The notes under the pieces: generated by a model
Seen by the model: the letters and a program-made list of their open reading frames with translations, nothing else
The model's database searches: none
Told to the model about the DNA's origin: nothing
Part shown: positions 27,766 to 35,535 of the stretch, in pieces
Numbering within the stretch: position 1 is the first letter of the stretch
Layout: the number at the start of each line of letters is the position of its first letter
Program-made: the position numbers and the translations under genes
From: Burkholderiaceae bacterium
GTDB lineage: Bacteria; Pseudomonadota; Gammaproteobacteria; Burkholderiales; Burkholderiaceae_D
Assembly (NCBI GenBank): GCA_019232795.1
Contig: JAFANH010000046.1
Coordinates: 1-62,073, forward strand
Length of the DNA stretch: 62,073 nt
Direction: 5' to 3'

Positions 27766-28886
27766 CTGAACAGGAATTGCGCCAGCAATGCCACACCTTC
27801 ATCTCGGGACACCGGCCGCATAACGCGGCCGAGGATTTTGCCGCGATGGCGCGCTGGTGTAATCAGCACGAGGGGCACCAAGTCCTGCACGATATTTATG
27901 GTTCGGGAGAGCTGATCCAATCGTTTGAAAAGAAGGTCGCCGACCTGCTCGGCTTCGAGTCGGCGCTGTTCGTGGTCAGCGGCACCATGGCGCAGGCGAT
28001 TGCGCTGCGCCTGGCTTGCGCCCAAGCTGATCGGGGAAGACGGCTGGTGGCGCTGCATCCGACCGCGCATATCTTGCGCCACGAAAGCAGCAACTACCAG
28101 CTGCTCGATCACTTCCAGGTCTTGCAAGTCGGCAGCCCGCACCGGCCGTGGTCGGTCGACGATCTGCAAGCCATATCCGATCCGTTAGCCGCCGTGCTGC
28201 AGGAATTGCCGATGCGCGAAATCGGCGGGCAATTGCCGGCTTGGGAGGAGCTGGAAAAGATCAAGGCGCACTGTCGCGCGCGCGGTGCGCATTTGCACAT
28301 GGATGGCGCGCGCCTGTGGGAAAGCGCGGCCTGGTATGGACGCAGCCATGCCGAGATTGCGGCCGGCTTCGATTCGGTCTACGTGTCTTTGTACAAAGGG
28401 CTGGGCGGCATGGGCGGCGCAGTCTTGCTCGGTAGCGCGGCCTTCATCGCGCAAGCGAAGGATTGGGCCAAACGTCTGGGCGGCAACGTGATCCAGCGTT
28501 CACCCTATGTGGTGGCCGCCGCCATGCAGTTCGATGAGCGCCTGGCGGCCATGCCGCATTACTTTCAGCGCACCGTGTGGCTCTATGATGTATTGCGCGA
28601 GTTTCCTGCGTTGACGGTTAACCCGGCCAAGCCGCAGGCGAATATGTTGCACCTCTACCTGCCGGTGGCGCGCGAAGGTGCGCTGGCGCTGCGTAACGAG
28701 CTGGCGGAAAAACATGGGGTCTGGCTGTTCAACGGCGCCAACCATGCTCCCTTGCCCGAGCAGAGTTATGTCGAGTGGTATGTGGGCGACAATTTGCTGG
28801 ACATGCCGGACCAAAAGGTGCGCGAAGTGTTGGGGTTATTTACAGCTGGATTGATATCCCCTCGCCCGCTTGCGGGAGAGGGGTAG
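27762..28886 (+). CDS. Threonine aldolase family PLP enzyme (beta-eliminating lyase fold)
   Basis: 374 residues, fold type I. The PLP lysine is K212 in VYVSLYKGLGGMGGAVLLGS; HLHMDGARLWE (about residues 178-188) gives the aspartate that contacts the pyridine nitrogen. L-threonine aldolases cleave threonine or phenylserine-like substrates to glycine and an aldehyde; which substrate applies here is open. Coupled to the upstream flavoprotein by a 4-base overlap. Oddity: the final residues SPRPLAGEG and the stop are encoded by a CCCTCTCCC palindrome (28858 onward), so the natural C-terminus was probably replaced when the repeat inserted. Confidence 0.88.
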   Translation: MTEQELRQQCHTFISGHRPHNAAEDFAAMARWCNQHEGHQVLHDIYGSGELIQSFEKKVADLLGFESALFVVSGTMAQAIALRLACAQADRGRRLVALHPTAHILRHESSNYQLLDHFQVLQVGSPHRPWSVDDLQAISDPLAAVLQELPMREIGGQLPAWEELEKIKAHCRARGAHLHMDGARLWESAAWYGRSHAEIAAGFDSVYVSLYKGLGGMGGAVLLGSAAFIAQAKDWAKRLGGNVIQRSPYVVAAAMQFDERLAAMPHYFQRTVWLYDVLREFPALTVNPAKPQANMLHLYLPVAREGALALRNELAEKHGVWLFNGANHAPLPEQSYVEWYVGDNLLDMPDQKVREVLGLFTAGLISPRPLAGEG

Positions 28887-28967
28887 GGGAGAGGGTAGTT
28901 GTCAAGGCAGCCGGCCTTACAAGCTCCCTCCCTCTCCCCCTCCCCTCTCCCGTGAACGGGCGAGGGG
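28858..28967. repeat. BIME-like inverted pair of CCCTCTCCC palindromes overlapping a coding end
   Basis: Copy 1 at 28858-28895 (CCCCTCGCCCGCTTGCGGG onward), copy 2 inverted at 28926-28967, spacer homologous to that of 12881-12991. Copy 1 contains the last codons and the TAG of the threonine-aldolase-like gene. Confidence 0.85.
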
Positions 28968-29004
28968 CGATTAGCCGGCGGCTATTTGAACTTTGGGGAG
29001 CTGA

Positions 29005-29571
29005 TCAGGGCTCACGCGCCAGCGCCAGGAATTCGGTGCGCAATGCCAGGTTGGGTTGCAATTCACCGAGCATGGACGAAGTGACGGTTTCTTCCCCCGG
29101 CGTACGGATGCCGCGGCTTTCCATGCACATATGGCGGCAGCGGATTACCACGCCCACCGCTTTCGGTTCCAGGTGGGTCATGAGCGCTTCGGCGACCTGG
29201 CTGGTCAGGCGTTCCTGCACTTGCAGGCGTTTGGCGAAGCAGTCGACCAGGCGCGTCAGCTTGGACAAGCCGACGATCTTGCCGTTCGGGACATAGCCGA
29301 CCGTGGCCGTGCCGAAAAACGGCGCCAGGTGGTGTTCGCAATGGCTGTACACGGGAATGCCGCGCACCACGATCAATTCGTTGTATTGCTCGGCGCCGTC
29401 TTCGAAAGCCTTGAGCAATTCCGCCGGGTCTTGATGGTAGCCGGAAGTCCAATGTTTCCAGGCTTTGGCGATGCGCGCAGGCGTTTCCACCAGGCCGGGG
29501 CGGTCGGGGTTTTCGCCGAAGCTCGCCAGCAGGCGGCGCCAGTCTTTTTCGGTGAAAGATGCGTCGGACAT
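29005..29571 (-). CDS. folE: GTP cyclohydrolase I (FolE)
   Basis: 188 residues. It converts GTP to dihydroneopterin triphosphate, the first step of folate and pterin synthesis. Zinc ligands C78 and H81 lie in YSHCEHHLAPFFG and C149 in RCRHMCMESRG; GLSKLTRLVDCFAKRLQVQERLTSQVAEAL is the conserved substrate-pocket helix region and TSSMLGELQ lies near the C-terminus. The protein is on the short side of the family, with a short N-terminal helix. Not in an operon with other folate genes; the next gene in this direction upstream is pilU, separated by about 110 bp with two hairpins. Confidence 0.96.
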   Translation of the reverse strand: MSDASFTEKDWRRLLASFGENPDRPGLVETPARIAKAWKHWTSGYHQDPAELLKAFEDGAEQYNELIVVRGIPVYSHCEHHLAPFFGTATVGYVPNGKIVGLSKLTRLVDCFAKRLQVQERLTSQVAEALMTHLEPKAVGVVIRCRHMCMESRGIRTPGEETVTSSMLGELQPNLALRTEFLALAREP

Positions 29572-29617
29572 ATCTATATGGTGTTCCTAATCTTGAGGGC
29601 TGAATGCTACCGTAGTT

Positions 29618-29662
29618 CGGGAACTTTTGCGTTCCCGCCTCTGCGGACGCATGCGCGGAGGC
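29618..29662. other. Two adjacent hairpins between pilU and folE
   Basis: CGGGAAC/GTTCCCG (29618-29637) and a 9-bp stem with one wobble, GCCTCTGCG/CGCGGAGGC (29637-29662). They lie just after the pilU stop on the minus strand and may act as a terminator or mRNA stabiliser, though no T-run follows on that strand. Confidence 0.4.
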
Positions 29663-29680
29663 TTTCTTGTCCGATTTGCA

Positions 29681-30892
29681 TCATTTGGCCTTTTCCTTGC
29701 CCGCCCCCTCTTTGCCGCCCTCTTCCTCTTCTTCCGGCTCTTCGTGGATGGCCAGCGTGTGGGCGGCGCTCGCGGATCCGGCGCCCGGTTCGCCGCGCGA
29801 GCTCTTGAGCTTGATCTGCAGGCGCAGCTCGTTGGCCGAATCGGCATTGCGGATGGCTTCTTCGTAGCTGATGTGGCGCTTGTCGTACAGGGTGAACAAG
29901 GCCTGGTCGAAAGTGCACATGCCGAGTTCGCGCGACTTGGCCATGATTTCCTTGATCCCGTGGAACTGGCCCTTGAAGATCATTTCCGAAATGGTCGGCG
30001 TGTTGAGCAGGATCTCGATGGCGGCCTTGCGCCCCTGTCCGTCCTCCGTTTTCACCAGGCGCTGCGAAATGATGGAACGCAGGTTGGACGACAGGTCCAT
30101 CAGCAATTGATTGCGCCTTTCCTCGGGGAAGAAATTGATGATGCGGTCTATGGTCTGGTTCGAATTGTTCGCGTGCAGCGTGCCCAGGCACAGGTGGCCG
30201 GTTTCGGCAAAGGCGATCGCATGCTCCATGGTTTCGCTGTCGCGGATTTCGCCGATCAGGATCACGTCGGGCGCCTGGCGCAGCGTGTTTTTCAGTGCGT
30301 GGTGCCAGGAATGGGTGTCGACGCCGACTTCGCGGTGCGTGATCAGGCAGCCCTTGTTCTTGTGCACGTATTCGACCGGGTCTTCCACCGTGATGATGTG
30401 GCCGTGCGAATTGCTGTTGCGGTAATCGATCATGGCCGCCAGCGTGGTCGATTTGCCGGAGCCGGTGCCGCCCACCACCAGCACCAGGCCGCGCTTGGTC
30501 ATGATGACCTCTTTCAGCACTTCGGGCAGGTCGAGCTTTTCGAAGTTCGGGATTTCCGAGGCGATGGTGCGAATCACCATGCCGACTTGCTGCAACTGGA
30601 CGAACACGTTGACGCGGAAGCGGCACACTTCAGGCAGCGCAAAGGCGAAATTGCACTCCATCTCGGCGTCGAATTCCTGGCGCTGTTTGTCGTTCATCAG
30701 GCTGTAGGCGAGCTTGCGCGTGATATCGCCGTTGAGCTTTTGCTGGCTCAGCGCCTTCATGCCGCCGTGCGCCTTCATGCTGGGCGGGAAGTCGGCGGAA
30801 ATGAATAAATCCGAGCCGCCGGCCTGATGCATCACCTTGAGCAGTTGATGCATGTAGGCGCGTGCTTCTTCTGGGCCGAAGGTGGTCGACAT
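29681..30892 (-). CDS. pilU: Type IV pilus retraction ATPase PilU
   Basis: 403 residues. PilT/PilU-class hexameric ATPase at the inner membrane that helps retract type IV pili. Walker A VVGGTGSGKSTTLAAMIDYRN, Asp box/Walker B APDVILIGEIRD, and a His box in TGHLCLGTLHANNSNQTIDRI. PilU rather than PilT is indicated by the opening MHQLLKVMHQAGGSDLFISADFPPSMKAHGGM and by length. The last ~45 residues are unusual: a low-complexity, Glu/Gly/Lys-rich tail (EEPEEEEEGGKEGAGKEKAK). No pilT is adjacent, although pilT-pilU pairs are common. The ATG at 30892 replaces a longer open frame that has no family support. Confidence 0.92.
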   Translation of the reverse strand: MSTTFGPEEARAYMHQLLKVMHQAGGSDLFISADFPPSMKAHGGMKALSQQKLNGDITRKLAYSLMNDKQRQEFDAEMECNFAFALPEVCRFRVNVFVQLQQVGMVIRTIASEIPNFEKLDLPEVLKEVIMTKRGLVLVVGGTGSGKSTTLAAMIDYRNSNSHGHIITVEDPVEYVHKNKGCLITHREVGVDTHSWHHALKNTLRQAPDVILIGEIRDSETMEHAIAFAETGHLCLGTLHANNSNQTIDRIINFFPEERRNQLLMDLSSNLRSIISQRLVKTEDGQGRKAAIEILLNTPTISEMIFKGQFHGIKEIMAKSRELGMCTFDQALFTLYDKRHISYEEAIRNADSANELRLQIKLKSSRGEPGAGSASAAHTLAIHEEPEEEEEGGKEGAGKEKAK

Positions 30893-31147
30893 AAATTGCC
30901 TTTCAAAATGAAGCCGGCTGCCGCATGACGGCGGGAAGCCATTATGTTGCTTTTGAACTTTACGGCGCAAGTTTTTTATCCGATGCCAGGTTGGCGAGCG
31001 GCTGGGGCGGAACCGCGGCCGGCTGCGAGACCGGTGTCGCGCAAACAGTCTGAATGCGTCGATTGCGCAACAAAATGCGCATCTGACCTGCGCTTGGGGC
31101 GAGGAAACGGGTAAAGTTGTCGAAAATCCCAAACACGGACCAACACC

Positions 31148-31501
31148 ATGCGATTTCCAACCAAACTAGTCTTGATCGGCGCCTTGTTCGCCATGGCCGA
31201 TTGCTCTTATACGCACAGGCTGTTTGGAAACGACCAGGCCCTGCGATCGCAAGCGGAAACGACCGGTAAGGCCGGCGGCGTCGGTGACGCGGCTGCACCT
31301 GCGGTCAATCCCGAGATCAGGCTCGGCACCTCGTCCGGGACCGTCGAAAAGATGGCCAAACAGCAAGGATGCGAGACCAGGCTGGGGGCTGCCCTGGTCG
31401 GAGAAAGCGGCCCGGTGGAGCACTACCGGGTGAGCTGCGACAACGGCAGTGTGTTTATGGCGCGTTGTGAATTGCGCCAATGTGTTGCGGCTAGCCAGTA
31501 A
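31148..31501 (+). CDS. Small secreted protein of unknown function
   Basis: 117 residues. A hydrophobic N-terminus (TKLVLIGALFAMADC) suggests export; the cysteine at residue 19 is in a poor lipobox context because Asp precedes it. The C-terminal half contains four cysteines (GCETRL, SCDNGSVFMARCELRQC) that could form disulfides in the periplasm. I recognise no family. It is followed in the same direction by two lipoproteins and a beta-barrel, all envelope-directed, but about 280 bp separate it from the next and no clear ribosome site precedes it. Confidence 0.6.
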   Translation: MRFPTKLVLIGALFAMADCSYTHRLFGNDQALRSQAETTGKAGGVGDAAAPAVNPEIRLGTSSGTVEKMAKQQGCETRLGAALVGESGPVEHYRVSCDNGSVFMARCELRQCVAASQ

Positions 31502-31715
31502 TAGACCCGCCCAACGCAGGCCGTGCCTGCGCAAAACTTAGGTGATTGATAGTCTCGTACGATACCCTCGTGCGGCGCTTCGCTTGTGACCGACGAGATT
31601 CAACGCATCAGCTTGATGAATTCCAGCCTCGGCGCAGGCGAGGCTGTACCAAGGTGTCGTCCGGCACTTACCCTTCCCCGTGAATCTCGATAAGTCAACT
31701 ATCAAAGTTAACAGG
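31502..31715. other. Non-coding stretch upstream of the lipoprotein genes
   Basis: No open frame with support. The only notable structure is a perfect 7-bp hairpin AGCCTCG/CGAGGCT around 31625-31646. Confidence 0.5.
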
Positions 31716-31770
31716 TTGACGTAAGACCTGGCGATCGCTAGCATTGTCCGCAAGAAATATTTCCTTGCGG
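31716..31770 (+). promoter_or_regulatory. Sigma70-type promoter and start-site hairpin of the lipoprotein pair
   Basis: -35 TTGACG (31716-31721), 17-bp spacer, -10 TAGCAT (31739-31744). Transcription would begin close to an inverted repeat CCGCAAG-N9-CTTGCGG (31748-31770) whose centre GAAATATTTC is itself palindromic, ending 9 bases before the start codon at 31780. Suggests a 5' hairpin that masks or protects the ribosome site, or an operator. Confidence 0.55.
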
Positions 31771-31779
31771 TCAAACAAT

Positions 31780-32178
31780 ATGCGTCAATACAAATACCGC
31801 AAATTCCTCAGGCAGGGCATCGCCCTGTGCGCGTCGATGTTGATGGCTGCATGCGCCGTCGAGCAGGTGCCCGTGAAGCTCGCCAGCCGTATGGGCGATG
31901 TTCCAGCGCAGCCGGTACATCTGGTCAAACAGATCAATCTTCAGCTAGACACCGGATATACCCGGACCTTGAAGTCTGACAGCATGTGGCTGAACGCCGG
32001 CAGCGTGGAACAAGGAGAGGTCTATCGACCTTACAAGGATGTATTCACGGTGGAGGGAGCGCATATACACGAAGCCTATCTAGTCGTCTCGGACCACAAG
32101 CTCGTCGGCTTCTATCTCCCGGCAGAACAGGCATTTTCTCCACTGCGTCCCGGTGTTCCCATCGCATTTCAACAATAG
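31780..32178 (+). CDS. Small lipoprotein of unknown function
   Basis: 132 residues. The signal ends in a clear lipobox (SMLMAAC, Cys at residue 24). The mature part has no motif I recognise; it looks beta-rich (QINLQLDTGYTRTLKSDSMWLNAGSV, VFTVEGAHIHEAYLVVSDHKLVGFYLPAEQAFSPL). The start at 31780 was chosen because it gives the clean lipoprotein signal and sits right after the promoter and hairpin. Ten bases separate it from the next lipoprotein gene, so they are almost certainly co-transcribed. The sequence resembles small exported proteins that accompany DUF2846 lipoproteins, but this is impression only. Confidence 0.75.
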   Translation: MRQYKYRKFLRQGIALCASMLMAACAVEQVPVKLASRMGDVPAQPVHLVKQINLQLDTGYTRTLKSDSMWLNAGSVEQGEVYRPYKDVFTVEGAHIHEAYLVVSDHKLVGFYLPAEQAFSPLRPGVPIAFQQ

Positions 32179-32187
32179 GAGTCGTAA

Positions 32188-32649
32188 ATGAAGTCAATCG
32201 GAAAAGCAATTATCGGAATCGTGATTGGCGTCGCACTGACCGGCTGCGCGGCTAGCGGGCCGAAATACAAGGAAATGGAAAAGTCTGTCCCCAGCTTGCA
32301 GGCAAACCAGGGGCGCGTGTTCTTTTTGCGAGAAGATACCTTTGTTGGCGGCGGACTTCGGCCCGACATCAAATTTGACGACGCCGTGGTCGGTGTTTCC
32401 AAGCCTGGTGGTTTCTTTTATATCGATGCGGCGCCCGGCCCGCACAAAGTATCAACGGCAACCGAAATGGAAAACAAGCTGACGTTCGTGCTGGATGCGG
32501 GAGAAACCAAGTACGTAAAGACCAGCGTCAGCATGGGGATACTCGTTGGGCATGTCGTTCCGGAATTGATTAGCGTCAACGACGCGGAGAAGGTGTTGCC
32601 GGATCTTAGCTACATAGGCACCCAAGGCGAGAGCGGCCACGCGAAGTGA
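32188..32649 (+). CDS. DUF2846 domain lipoprotein
   Basis: 153 residues. Lipobox ALTGC (Cys at residue 19). The mature domain, with RVFFLREDTFVGGGLRPDIKFDDAVVGVSKPGGFFYIDAAPGPHKVSTATEMENKLTF shortened here to its pattern, is the DUF2846 beta-sandwich (single-strand repeats ending in PGPHKV). No biochemical role is known; members are common in outer membranes of Proteobacteria. Co-directional with the preceding lipoprotein and preceded by AATAGGAG, a good ribosome site overlapping the previous stop. Confidence 0.85.
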   Translation: MKSIGKAIIGIVIGVALTGCAASGPKYKEMEKSVPSLQANQGRVFFLREDTFVGGGLRPDIKFDDAVVGVSKPGGFFYIDAAPGPHKVSTATEMENKLTFVLDAGETKYVKTSVSMGILVGHVVPELISVNDAEKVLPDLSYIGTQGESGHAK

Positions 32650-32861
32650 CAGGCAGCCGTTCAAGTTGTTCAAGGATCAGCATTTCCAAAAAGGCCATCG
32701 GTACGCCGTCGCCAAGTTGAGCTTGATCCGGGCTGTCTATTGAAAAGAATTTGCGGATGGAGGTTCCCGGCGGCCGCAAATATCGGACTAGATGTCGGCA
32801 ATGCCATGACAGGCAAGTGCCGATCCGCCGGGCATGTTTATTTTCAAATAGGGTTTTTACG

Positions 32862-33425
32862 ATGTTCAACAATAAGAAAATTGCTGTAGCTGTATTGATG
32901 GCGACCGGTATCCTGGCAAGCGCCGGCGCTTCCGCTCAATCCTATGTCGGCGCTTCGGTCGGACAATCGAAATGGGCAGTCGACTGCAGCGGCGCCACCA
33001 GCTGCTCGGATACCGATACCGCGTACAAGGTGTTTGGCGGTTACAACTTCAGCCAGAATCTGGCGGTAGAAGCCACCTATTCCTCCCTGGGCACCATCAA
33101 TGCGACGGTAGGTACGATTTCTGCCGATATCAAGGCAAGCAGCTTTGACGTTGCTGCAATGTTCAAGGCTCCGGTCAGCAAAGACTGGGTCTTGTTCGCC
33201 AAACTTGGTGTTGGAGCGGTCAAAGGTGAAGTCGACGCTTCCATGGGAAGCGTCAGCGGCTCGACTACCAAGAATGCAACGCAGGCAGTGGCCGGCGTCG
33301 GCGCCATCTACAACGTCGGCCAGGACTTCGGCATTCGTGCCGATATCGACACCCGCAAGGTCGACCTGGTTGGCAGCAGCGGCAACGTCACCAACGTCTC
33401 GATCGGCGCCCAGGTTTCGTTCTGA
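32862..33425 (+). CDS. OmpA-like outer-membrane beta-barrel protein
   Basis: 187 residues: signal peptide (MFNNKKIAVAVLMATGILASAGASA, cleavage before QSYVGA) and an eight-stranded barrel of alternating hydrophobic residues. The opening SYVGASVGQSKW, the internal YKVFGGYNFSQNLAVEATYSSLG, and the ending NVSIGAQVSF with a C-terminal Phe are the marks of BamA-assembled small porins. There is no C-terminal OmpA peptidoglycan-binding domain. A disulfide is possible between C51 and C58 region residues in the first loop (DCSGATSCSD). Followed by a strong terminator. Function beyond a membrane barrel unknown. Confidence 0.9.
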   Translation: MFNNKKIAVAVLMATGILASAGASAQSYVGASVGQSKWAVDCSGATSCSDTDTAYKVFGGYNFSQNLAVEATYSSLGTINATVGTISADIKASSFDVAAMFKAPVSKDWVLFAKLGVGAVKGEVDASMGSVSGSTTKNATQAVAGVGAIYNVGQDFGIRADIDTRKVDLVGSSGNVTNVSIGAQVSF

Positions 33426-33456
33426 TCTGCGCCAGGCGTTTGACCCGGCCGTTGTG

Positions 33457-33496
33457 AAAACACCCGTCCGACAAAAATCGGGCGGGTGTTTTTTTT
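33457..33496 (+). terminator. Rho-independent terminator after the barrel gene
   Basis: Stem ACACCCGTCCGA/TCGGGCGGGTGT, loop CAAAAA, followed by eight Ts. It also faces the convergent gene ending at 33507 and probably serves both directions because the stem is flanked by A's on the left. Confidence 0.92.
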
Positions 33497-33506
33497 AGGT
33501 AGAAGC

Positions 33507-33875
33507 CTAGTTGCCGATGCGCTTGCTGACAGCGTTCTCCTGCTGGTTCAGCGTCTTTTGTTCCTGCTTGGTGATGTGGCCGCCGTTTTGCTTGGCCATA
33601 TCGCGTTCTTCCTGGCGGATCTCCTTGTCGGCCGTGTGCAGGCGCTTTGCTTTTGCCTTGCTCATGTCGCCTTCTTTCACTTCTTCCTTGATGCGCGCAT
33701 TCTGGTTTTCCAGGCGCTGGTTCACTTCGGCGCGGCGCGGATGATCCTTGTCCCAGGTGGATGCGGCCGGAGCGGAGGCCGTTTGAGCCATGGCGCTGGC
33801 GGCACAGAAAGCGGCGGCAAGGACGATAGCGAGCAACTTAGTGGCCTGATTCGTGGCTTGATTCATTTTCGACAT
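33507..33875 (-). CDS. Small exported charged helical protein
   Basis: 122 residues. Signal peptide (TKLLAIVLAAAFCAASAMAQ, cleavage before TASAPA), then a highly charged, helix-forming body (HPRRAEVNQRLENQNARIKEEVKEG, then KAKRLHTADKEIRQEERDMAKQNGGHITKQEQKTLNQQENAVSKRIGN). The ATG at 33875 has an ideal AAGGAG ribosome site; the longer open frame upstream is unsupported. I have seen such proteins in Burkholderiales annotated as hypothetical; no function is known. Likely periplasmic; coiled-coil interaction is a guess. Confidence 0.82.
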   Translation of the reverse strand: MSKMNQATNQATKLLAIVLAAAFCAASAMAQTASAPAASTWDKDHPRRAEVNQRLENQNARIKEEVKEGDMSKAKAKRLHTADKEIRQEERDMAKQNGGHITKQEQKTLNQQENAVSKRIGN

Positions 33876-34099
33876 GGTGATCTCCTTGTTAGTGAGGTGA
33901 ATTGCGTCTGCTACGACCCTATAACGCCAGCCGATTTTGCGGCGACGACAATACGAAGTGTTTTGTTTGTAACAATGTGTATGTGTTGAAAAATTTCCAA
34001 CAAGCATGATTTCAAGCTGCAAGCCCTAGCCTTAAGTGCTATAGTGAAGTCAGTTCATCTGCGTTCGTTTGCGGATAAGTTGTTGTTTTGTAAAATCTT

Positions 34100-34615
34100 A
34101 TGTCGATTTCATCTGTCAACCTGCCGTCCGCATATCAATACACGCCCCCGGTGGCGAGTGTTGGCACGCCCGCGTCGCCGGTTGTGCAGAACAATGATCC
34201 GGGCCTGGCGCAGCAAGTCGGAGCCTTGTCGACGACGGCAGGTGTGGTGGCGACCCTGGGCTCGGCACCGGCAAGCACGCAGACTTATGATGCCGCCGGT
34301 TTGTACAATTCGATTGCGCAAGCCGGCACCAGTACGGCACCTGCCCTGACCGCGCCGGCGGCCGCTAACGCAGCCAGTGCGCCGTCGGTGGCGCAGCAGT
34401 CGCTGAATTCCGCCATCGTTTCCAGCTTGCCGAATTCCGCGGTCAATTCCGGTTTCTATACCGGCACCGGCACCTTGCAGAGCGCTGAGCCTACAGGCGC
34501 CAACCTGACCTCGAACTGGGCCAGTGCCTTGCAGGCCAATCCCAATCTGGCACACACGGTCGCTGCCGATTCTTACGCGCAAGGCATCATCGGCACGCTG
34601 TCGGTGACGGTCTGA
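34100..34615 (+). CDS. Low-complexity Ala/Ser/Thr-rich protein of unknown function
   Basis: 171 residues, dominated by A, S, T, P, V, with no signal peptide and no recognised domain. Segments such as NSAIVSSLPNSAVNSGFYTGTGTLQ and ANLTSNWASALQANPNLAHTVAADSYAQGIIGTLSVTV suggest a disordered or secreted structural protein. Codon usage resembles the neighbours and a strong terminator follows directly, which supports a real gene. No good ribosome site precedes the ATG. What it does is unknown. Confidence 0.65.
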   Translation: MSISSVNLPSAYQYTPPVASVGTPASPVVQNNDPGLAQQVGALSTTAGVVATLGSAPASTQTYDAAGLYNSIAQAGTSTAPALTAPAAANAASAPSVAQQSLNSAIVSSLPNSAVNSGFYTGTGTLQSAEPTGANLTSNWASALQANPNLAHTVAADSYAQGIIGTLSVTV

Positions 34616-34632
34616 ACGCAGCTCTCCAAAAT

Positions 34633-34660
34633 AAAAAAGGCCGCAATGCGGCCTTTTTTA
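34633..34660. terminator. Bidirectional Rho-independent terminator
   Basis: AAAAAAGGCCGCAATGCGGCCTTTTTT: eight-base GC stem with a poly-A and poly-T on either side, between convergent genes ending at 34615 and 34689. Confidence 0.93.
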
Positions 34661-34688
34661 TTGCAGTTCCCCGGTCAGTGCGTGCGCT

Positions 34689-35438
34689 TCAATTGCGTGC
34701 ATGGCTGATATGAAAGCCTTCCACGCCGGCAAAGCCGGCTAACTCGGCCGATAACGCGGAAATCGACGCCTCGTTGCGTTTACCCAGCGCCAGCGCCACG
34801 AAGCGCCATTCGGCCTGGCCGTCCTGGTACTCGATGGCAATGCTGTTGCTGATGATTTCATAGCCGCGCTCCATGGCTAAGCGGCGCAACACCTGTTCCT
34901 CGGGCGTGAAGGTCTTGCTGAATTTGAGCACGACGGCCACGCATTGGCGCAGCGGCAGCTTGCCTTCGAGCTGGGTCAGCAAGGTCATGCAAAAGATGGA
35001 CAGCAGAGCCAGGAAGATGGCAGCCAGGTAAAAGCCTATGCCGATCAGGACGCCGATGGCGGCCGCGGTCCAGATCGAGGCGGCAGTGGCGAAGCCGCGT
35101 GTGGCATGGCCTTCGTGCATGATGACGCCGGCGCCAAGAAAGCCGATGCCGGTGACGATGCCCTGTACCACGCGCGTAGGATCGGGGTTGGCGGGCAGAC
35201 CAGCGTGGCCGCCGTACCAGTAACTTGAATAGCCTACGATCACAGTCAAGGCAGTCGACGCCATGCACACCAGGCCATACGTGCGCATACCGGCTGCCCG
35301 GCCATGGTAGGAGCGTTCGTACCCGACCAGGGCGCCGAGAACCAAGGCACCCAGCAGGTTCAGCAGCACCGTCAGGTTGACGGCCATTTCCAGCCCGGTC
35401 CAATACACAGACATGGAGAGGGGTGAGAGTGGATTCAT
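34689..35438 (-). CDS. mgtC: MgtC/SapB family membrane protein
   Basis: 249 residues. Hydrophobic N-terminal domain with the conserved MgtC signatures GALVGYERSYHGRAAGMRTYGLVCMASTAL and VVQGIVTGIGFLGAGVIMHEGHATRGFATAASIWTAAAIGVLIG (about residues 90-135), and a C-terminal ACT-like cytoplasmic domain. MgtC proteins inhibit F-ATPase and tune magnesium or phosphate stress survival in pathogens; most homologues are less understood. Alone on the strand between terminators. The start is the first Met; Met at codon 9 is possible. Confidence 0.9.
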   Translation of the reverse strand: MNPLSPLSMSVYWTGLEMAVNLTVLLNLLGALVLGALVGYERSYHGRAAGMRTYGLVCMASTALTVIVGYSSYWYGGHAGLPANPDPTRVVQGIVTGIGFLGAGVIMHEGHATRGFATAASIWTAAAIGVLIGIGFYLAAIFLALLSIFCMTLLTQLEGKLPLRQCVAVVLKFSKTFTPEEQVLRRLAMERGYEIISNSIAIEYQDGQAEWRFVALALGKRNEASISALSAELAGFAGVEGFHISHARN

Positions 35439-35535
35439 GGTTTTTTCAAAATAAAGGAAATGTCTTCAGGCGATTGTAGAGATTTTGGCTATCCGCGGAA
35501 ATAGCGTAGTGCACATTGCGCCGTGCAAGAGTCCA

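Noticed and set aside
29618-29662. A confident Rho-independent terminator after pilU
   Set aside because: The two hairpins lack a T-run on the minus strand, so they are listed only as structures.
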